A stretch of DNA of 64,000 nt from Chloroflexota bacterium. Its GTDB lineage: Bacteria; Chloroflexota; Anaerolineae; UBA1429. The stretch is taken from assembly GCA_012719135.1 (NCBI GenBank), contig JAAYAW010000060.1, positions 1-64,000 of the forward strand, in the 5' to 3' direction. Below the pieces are notes generated by a model, which was given only the letters and a program-made list of their open reading frames with translations, was not told the DNA's origin and made no database searches. Both the position numbers and the translations under genes were made by a program. Below, in pieces: positions 59,104 to 64,000 of the stretch (position 1 is the stretch's first letter; each line of letters opens with the position of its first letter).

Positions 59104-59775
59104 ATGCTTGCTCCGCTGATTGGCCATCGATGGGACCTGCCTGCCTCCGAGGCGATCGCCTTGCAGCATCAGTTGGCAAGGCAACTGGTGCTCGTCTCAA
59201 GCGACGTGGACATCGATCTGGTGGCAGGCATCGACGTCTCGATCCTTGGAAGCCTCGCCCACGCCGCCGTCGTTGTCATGCGGTACTCTGACCTAGCGTG
59301 TATCGAGCAGCATACCGCCCAAAGACCCGTGGCCTATCCCTATGTGCCCGGTCTCCTCACCTTCAGGGAGGCGCCCGTAGTGCTTGATGCCCTGGCCCGA
59401 CTGACCACCTTTCCCGATATACTGCTCTTTGACGGACAGGGATTTGCGCACCCGCGCAGGCTCGGCCTGGCGAGCCATCTGGGCCTGCTGCTCGATCGCC
59501 CATCGATCGGGTGCGCCAAGTCCCGTCTGTGCGGTACCTTTGACGAGCCTTCGCCCGAGAGAGGCTCCTGGAGCCCGCTCAAGGATCAGGATGAAGTCGT
59601 CGGCGCCGTGGTCCGAACACGCACCGGGGTACGGCCGGTGTTCGTATCCGCCGGGCATCGTATGAGTCTGGAACAGGCCACATCCGTAGTCCTTGGCACT
59701 TGCCGCGGCTTTCGCTTGCCCGAGCCGGCCCGCCACGCCCACAGGATGTCTACGTCATGGGTGTTCAGCCAATGA
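59104..59775 (+). CDS. nfi: Endonuclease V
   Basis: VDIDLVAGIDVSI, PYVPGLLTFREAPVVLDAL, ILLFDGQGFAHPRRLGLASHLGLLLDRPSIGCAKSRL. Confidence 0.94.
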   Translation: MLAPLIGHRWDLPASEAIALQHQLARQLVLVSSDVDIDLVAGIDVSILGSLAHAAVVVMRYSDLACIEQHTAQRPVAYPYVPGLLTFREAPVVLDALARLTTFPDILLFDGQGFAHPRRLGLASHLGLLLDRPSIGCAKSRLCGTFDEPSPERGSWSPLKDQDEVVGAVVRTRTGVRPVFVSAGHRMSLEQATSVVLGTCRGFRLPEPARHAHRMSTSWVFSQ

Positions 59776-62700
59776 AGCGATCCACCGTTGTTCGCGCGCT
59801 TGTGGGCTGCCTGGCAATCGCGATGCTCCTCGGGGCCGCGACCCTGCCAGTGCGCTCGGATTCCAGCCACGCCGGTGTCGCCGGGCGCGTCTTTCACATC
59901 GTGACCGGGGAGCCTGTGCCCGGCGCCGTGATCTCCGTCAGTGACAGCCTATCCTATTCCGATGAGCAGGGCTGGTACGCACTCCCTCTGCCCGCCGGCC
60001 GGTACACTGTGGAGGCGCGTGCCGCAGGTTACCTCAGCATGTCAGAAACCCTGGTTCGCGTCTCCGAGAACCTCACAGAGGTCAACTTTGCCATGCTCCC
60101 GGCCAAAGCCGATGATGAGATGCAGGCGATGGTGGAATCGCGGCTCCAACTCTACGAACAGACCATCCCCGTAGAGGTGGAAATCGCCGCTCAGTCCGGT
60201 GAGATGCTCTCCTCGGGCGTCACAGAGGTTCCCGCCACCATTCGCCTCCTCGTGCGCGAGGACCCTGCCATCATCGATAGCCCCCCGGTGGAGGTCATCA
60301 CCCTCGATTTCGAAGAGTACCTCAAGGGCGTGGTGCCTTACGAGATGTCGCCCACATGGCCTGAGGAAGCCCTCAAGGCGCAGGCCGTGGCGGCACGCAG
60401 CTATGCCGCAGCCAACCTCAACAAGCACGCCTCAGAGAACGCCGACGTCTGCAGTTCGGTCCATTGCCAGGTCTGGCGGCCGACCCACTATGCGACCACC
60501 GACGCCGCCGTCGAGGCCACCCGGGGCGTAGCCGCAACCTACACGGGCTCGATCATCTATGCTTTCTTCCATGGCCATTGCGATGGTCACACCCGTAACA
60601 GCGAGGATGTGTGGTCGGCGGCGTTGCCCTATTGCCGTTCGGTGCCCTGCTCCTGTGGCTCTACCTCTCTCTACGGTCACGGCGTAGGGATGTGCCAGGT
60701 CGGCGCTCGCGCCATGGCCAACGCCGGCGCGACCTACAGCGACATCATCCGGCACTATTACACCGGGGTGAGTCTGCTCGGCGAGCCATCGAGCGAGATC
60801 AGTGAGGCAGCGGTGCAACCCTCCTCGGGCTCTGTGAGTACCGAGTTCGCCTTTAGCGCGCGCTTGGTTGGGAGTCCCGCTGTGCCCCCTGCCGTCGCCA
60901 ACGTCATCATCGATGGCCATGCCCATGCCATGGTCCGGCAGAGCGGCGATCCATCCTCAGGGTGGCTCTATGTCTACACCTCCCGGCTGTCAGCCGGGGC
61001 GCACAGCTATCGTTTCGAGTTTGACGATGGGTTCGCGCGCGTATCCGCATGGCCCGCCTCTGGAACCATGGCTGGGCCTCAGGTCACCCCCGAATCGCCG
61101 GAACCGGACCCGGTTCCGATGCTGGAGGGCAGCATCAGCGCCTCCACAGCGCAGGACTGGGCCGGAGGCGTAATGGACGGGATCCAGTCGGTTACCGCCG
61201 ACAAGGATGTCCTCGCGCTGGCCAGCGGCCGCTCCTCTGGCACCTACACCTCGCCCATCCTGAGAGCAGGCTCTCCCTTTGTCGCTTACGGCGCGCTATG
61301 GTACACCGATCTGCCGCTGCCGGCTCTCGTGACAATGGAAACACGCGCCAGCCAGGACGGCGTGAGCTGGTCCCCCTGGCATACCGAGGCCGGCGAGGAC
61401 TATGTTCCAGGAAACAGACGGCTGCAGAGCGCAGCGCTCGTCTTTGGAGAGGCTCAGTATCTCCAGTACCGCGTCACCCTGAGAACCGGCCAGGACGGGC
61501 TCGCCCCCTCTGTGCGCAACATACGGCTGTCCTTCATCGACTCGCGCTCTGGCCCTTCTGCTTCGGCGATGGTCCCCGAACCAACCGCCCTGTCAGTGCC
61601 CCCGACCGTGATCTCCCGTGCCGCCTGGGGAGCGAATGAGAGCTGGATGACGTGGGCTCCCGAGTATCGCACGATACGCGCGATGATCATGCACCACACC
61701 GTCACCGATGACGGCGGCGTTGATCCAGCCGCGATCGTCCGGGCGATCTACTGGTATCATGCTGTGGAACGCGGCTGGGGAGATATCGGCTACAACTATC
61801 TCGTCGATCACGACGGCCGCATCTATGAGGGACGTTACGGAGGCCCCGGTGTCGTCGGTCATCATGCTGGCGATCCGTACAACTATGGCAGCGTTGGCAT
61901 CAGCCTGATCGGCAACTTTGAGGAGAACCCGGTGCCCCCCGCCATGTACGAGGGTGTGCTTTCGCTACTGGCCTACCAGTGCAGTACCCACAGCGTCAAT
62001 CCGGTTGGCGAGACCTATCTGATCGACCGTACAGTCCCGACGATCCTGGGGCACCGTGACGTGGCCGCAACGGCTTGCCCTGGAGCCTACGCTTATGCCC
62101 TCCTGCCCGCGATACGTGTCGAAACGCTGGCTCGGATGTACCCGGATCCCCCGCAACTTCTCTGGGCCGAGCCCGTGTCCGGGCAAGTTGTCCGAGGTGT
62201 CGTCACGCCGGTATTCACGACGCAGGGTTCGATCACCCGGATGTCCTACTATGTCGACGGAGCGCTGAGTGCCCGGCGGAGCGAGGAGTTCGTCTGGAAG
62301 TGGAACAGCACCCTGTACGCGGACGGCCCACACACCCTCCGCGTCGTCGTGGAGAACGGCGGCGGTTCGGATGAGGTTTCGGTGAGCCTGACGGTCGACA
62401 ATACCGCGCCACTGACAGCGGTCTCCGCTCCTCTGTGGACCGCCGCGTCCGAGTTTGCCGTGACCCTATCCGGCGGGGATGCCAGCGCCGTGGCCTTTAG
62501 CCCGGGGTGGGCCTGGGAAGGAGAATCGCTGTACCACCAGACGGGCGTCTACGCGGCCGATCCATCGGCATCCCAGGGCGGTGCCTGGCTTGGTCGCGGC
62601 GGCGTAGATGGCGGAGGCGCCTGGTACGGCCCCTACACCTGCGTCTTGCCGCAGGGCGAATACCAGGTGGTCTACAGCCTGCGAACGGACGCCCCCGGCG

Positions 62701-63383
62701 CTGCTACGGGCCTGGCCACACTGGACGTGACCGACGAAGGGCACGTGAAATACGCGCTTCAGCCCGTGGCTGCAAGCGACTTTGTCGGCACCGACTACCA
62801 GGACTTTGTGCTCCCGCTCGCCTACAGCTCGGTCGCCGCCTCCTGCCAGGCCGGCACCGGTGGCATCGAGTTCCGTACGTGGTACAGCGGTCAGGGCAAT
62901 CTCTGGCTTGATCGCGTGCGCGTCTTCACGGCGTCCGTCGCACGTTCCAGTGCCCATATCTGGCCCGCCCCCGCATCCGAGGGCTTGCTCCATCTCACTG
63001 TGCGTTTGCTGGATGAAGTCGGGAACGCCGTCGACCATGAGCTCACGGTGGGCATCGATCGCACCGGCCCTGCCTGGTCGGCCCCGTATGGCAGCGCCTA
63101 CTGGGTGATCGATCCACTGGCCGGGCAGGATCCATCTCAGGCCGCCTATCGCGTATCGCACAATGGCGGCAGTAGCTGGGGAGATTGGGAGTCGCTGGCG
63201 ATCTCGGCGTCCTCCGGGACAACCGGCTATGTCCTCTACGACGCGGGTCTTGCTCCCGGGGCCCTGGTCCAGTATCGCGCCGTGGACCGCGCAGGCAACA
63301 TGTGCTCCAGTCCCCCGGTGGAGACGGGGATCGAGCCTCCGCCTCTGAACCAGCGCGTGTACCTGCCCGCCGTCCTGCGCTAG
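59772..63383 (+). CDS. Secreted multidomain protein: carboxypeptidase-regulatory-like + SpoIID/LytB + PGRP/Amidase_2 + beta-sandwich domains
   Basis: Signal MKRSTVVRALVGCLAIAMLLGAATLP; FEEYLKGVVPYEMSPTWPEEALKAQAVAARSYAA...YGHGVGMCQVGARAMANAG (SpoIID); MIMHHTVTDDGG...LGHRDVAATACPG (PGRP). ATG at 59772 gives ATGA overlap with nfi stop. Confidence 0.9.
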   Translation: MKRSTVVRALVGCLAIAMLLGAATLPVRSDSSHAGVAGRVFHIVTGEPVPGAVISVSDSLSYSDEQGWYALPLPAGRYTVEARAAGYLSMSETLVRVSENLTEVNFAMLPAKADDEMQAMVESRLQLYEQTIPVEVEIAAQSGEMLSSGVTEVPATIRLLVREDPAIIDSPPVEVITLDFEEYLKGVVPYEMSPTWPEEALKAQAVAARSYAAANLNKHASENADVCSSVHCQVWRPTHYATTDAAVEATRGVAATYTGSIIYAFFHGHCDGHTRNSEDVWSAALPYCRSVPCSCGSTSLYGHGVGMCQVGARAMANAGATYSDIIRHYYTGVSLLGEPSSEISEAAVQPSSGSVSTEFAFSARLVGSPAVPPAVANVIIDGHAHAMVRQSGDPSSGWLYVYTSRLSAGAHSYRFEFDDGFARVSAWPASGTMAGPQVTPESPEPDPVPMLEGSISASTAQDWAGGVMDGIQSVTADKDVLALASGRSSGTYTSPILRAGSPFVAYGALWYTDLPLPALVTMETRASQDGVSWSPWHTEAGEDYVPGNRRLQSAALVFGEAQYLQYRVTLRTGQDGLAPSVRNIRLSFIDSRSGPSASAMVPEPTALSVPPTVISRAAWGANESWMTWAPEYRTIRAMIMHHTVTDDGGVDPAAIVRAIYWYHAVERGWGDIGYNYLVDHDGRIYEGRYGGPGVVGHHAGDPYNYGSVGISLIGNFEENPVPPAMYEGVLSLLAYQCSTHSVNPVGETYLIDRTVPTILGHRDVAATACPGAYAYALLPAIRVETLARMYPDPPQLLWAEPVSGQVVRGVVTPVFTTQGSITRMSYYVDGALSARRSEEFVWKWNSTLYADGPHTLRVVVENGGGSDEVSVSLTVDNTAPLTAVSAPLWTAASEFAVTLSGGDASAVAFSPGWAWEGESLYHQTGVYAADPSASQGGAWLGRGGVDGGGAWYGPYTCVLPQGEYQVVYSLRTDAPGAATGLATLDVTDEGHVKYALQPVAASDFVGTDYQDFVLPLAYSSVAASCQAGTGGIEFRTWYSGQGNLWLDRVRVFTASVARSSAHIWPAPASEGLLHLTVRLLDEVGNAVDHELTVGIDRTGPAWSAPYGSAYWVIDPLAGQDPSQAAYRVSHNGGSSWGDWESLAISASSGTTGYVLYDAGLAPGALVQYRAVDRAGNMCSSPPVETGIEPPPLNQRVYLPAVLR

Positions 63384-63994
63384 CGCTCGGGGATTCTCAG
63401 CGACTGCCCTTCATAGAGCTTGTCGGGCGAGGTCAGCCAGTCGCGGTTGGCCTCCCACAAAGCCTCCCAGCTCAGCCCGTACTGCTGCGCGATGCTGTAG
63501 AGCGTGTCGCCCGCTTGAACACGATAGTCGCCATCAACGGGCGCTTCTCCGACCGGCAGTGTAGCCAGTCCATCCGGCGTCCTGTCCGGGAACAGCGTGC
63601 GGTCCAGGTCCGCCGGCGAGAGCGTGGCCGTCTTTAGCCGGCGCGTCCTTGCGGGAGGGGGCTCGGGCTCTCCTTCCACACGCAGCGCCTCGCCCAGTGC
63701 CGCCGTCAGGCGCTGGCCGCGCCCAAGCGACACGCTTTCGGCCCCCTGGCTGACCCTGGCCGCGTCATAGCTCTCGACCGCCACCCGGTTGTCCGGCTGC
63801 ACGCGACACCAAAAGCCCGTGCCCTCGATGGTGATGACGCCGGTCTCCAGGACGAAGGACCCGCCCAGCCCCAGGGCCCCCATGCTGGCTTCGATTTCGC
63901 CCCGCTGCAGGCCCAGCGCAACACTCACACCGCCCAGGAGAGGACGTCTGTGGAGCTCCAACACCAGCAGTTCGCTATCTCCGGCGAGCAGCAC
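63380..63994 (-). CDS. LysM-domain protein (5' end probably outside window)
   Basis: C-terminal YRVQAGDTLYSIAQQYGLSWEALWEANRDWLTSPDKLYEGQSLRIPER LysM; N-terminal beta-rich FecR-like region. Confidence 0.7.
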   Translation of the reverse strand: MLLAGDSELLVLELHRRPLLGGVSVALGLQRGEIEASMGALGLGGSFVLETGVITIEGTGFWCRVQPDNRVAVESYDAARVSQGAESVSLGRGQRLTAALGEALRVEGEPEPPPARTRRLKTATLSPADLDRTLFPDRTPDGLATLPVGEAPVDGDYRVQAGDTLYSIAQQYGLSWEALWEANRDWLTSPDKLYEGQSLRIPER

Positions 63995-64000
63995 GAGCCC

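Noticed and set aside
1-64000. CRISPR arrays, insertion sequences, prophage genes, toxin-antitoxin or restriction systems
   Set aside because: No regularly spaced repeats, transposase, integrase, phage structural or defence genes recognised in the ORF track; no systematic search could be run.

Overview
GC-rich bacterial chromosome segment, almost wholly protein-coding, probably Chloroflexota-like (inferred from gene content and secreted-protein style, not proven). No phage, transposon, CRISPR array or classical defence locus was seen. Main blocks: (1) a str-type ribosomal/RNAP block on the minus strand, rpoB-rpsL-rpsG-fusA-tuf, with rpoC missing from its usual place; (2) a long dcw cell-wall/division cluster on the minus strand, mraZ-rsmH-ftsL-ftsI-murF-mraY-murD-ftsW-murG-two CvpA-like genes-murC-murB-ddl-ftsQ-ftsA-ftsZ-nrdR, with no murE; (3) accessory and metabolic genes: radical-SAM/SPASM sulfatase-maturase-like protein with SEC-C tail, secreted S8 protease, GntR/LacI-type regulator, GH57 branching enzyme; (4) recD2, ppdK, dnaG, sigA, tRNA-Asn, ferritin-like protein, FAD oxidoreductase, sfsA, MFS transporter, holB, RicT/PSP1; (5) PHP phosphoesterase, spoVS, rny, recX, recA; (6) PLP enzyme, two glycosyltransferases, HD protein, M50 protease, alkaline-phosphatase-superfamily protein, nfi, a large secreted SpoIID + PGRP-amidase fusion, and a LysM protein cut by the window end. 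Most notable: resistance-type residues in both RpoB and S12, absent rpoC and murE, a readable MraZ-box dcw promoter, a single-chain SpoIID/amidase protein, a shared C-terminal YLPxxxR ending on two secreted proteins, and two candidate leaderless promoters. I found no clearly new multi-gene system; the candidates are listed with tests.
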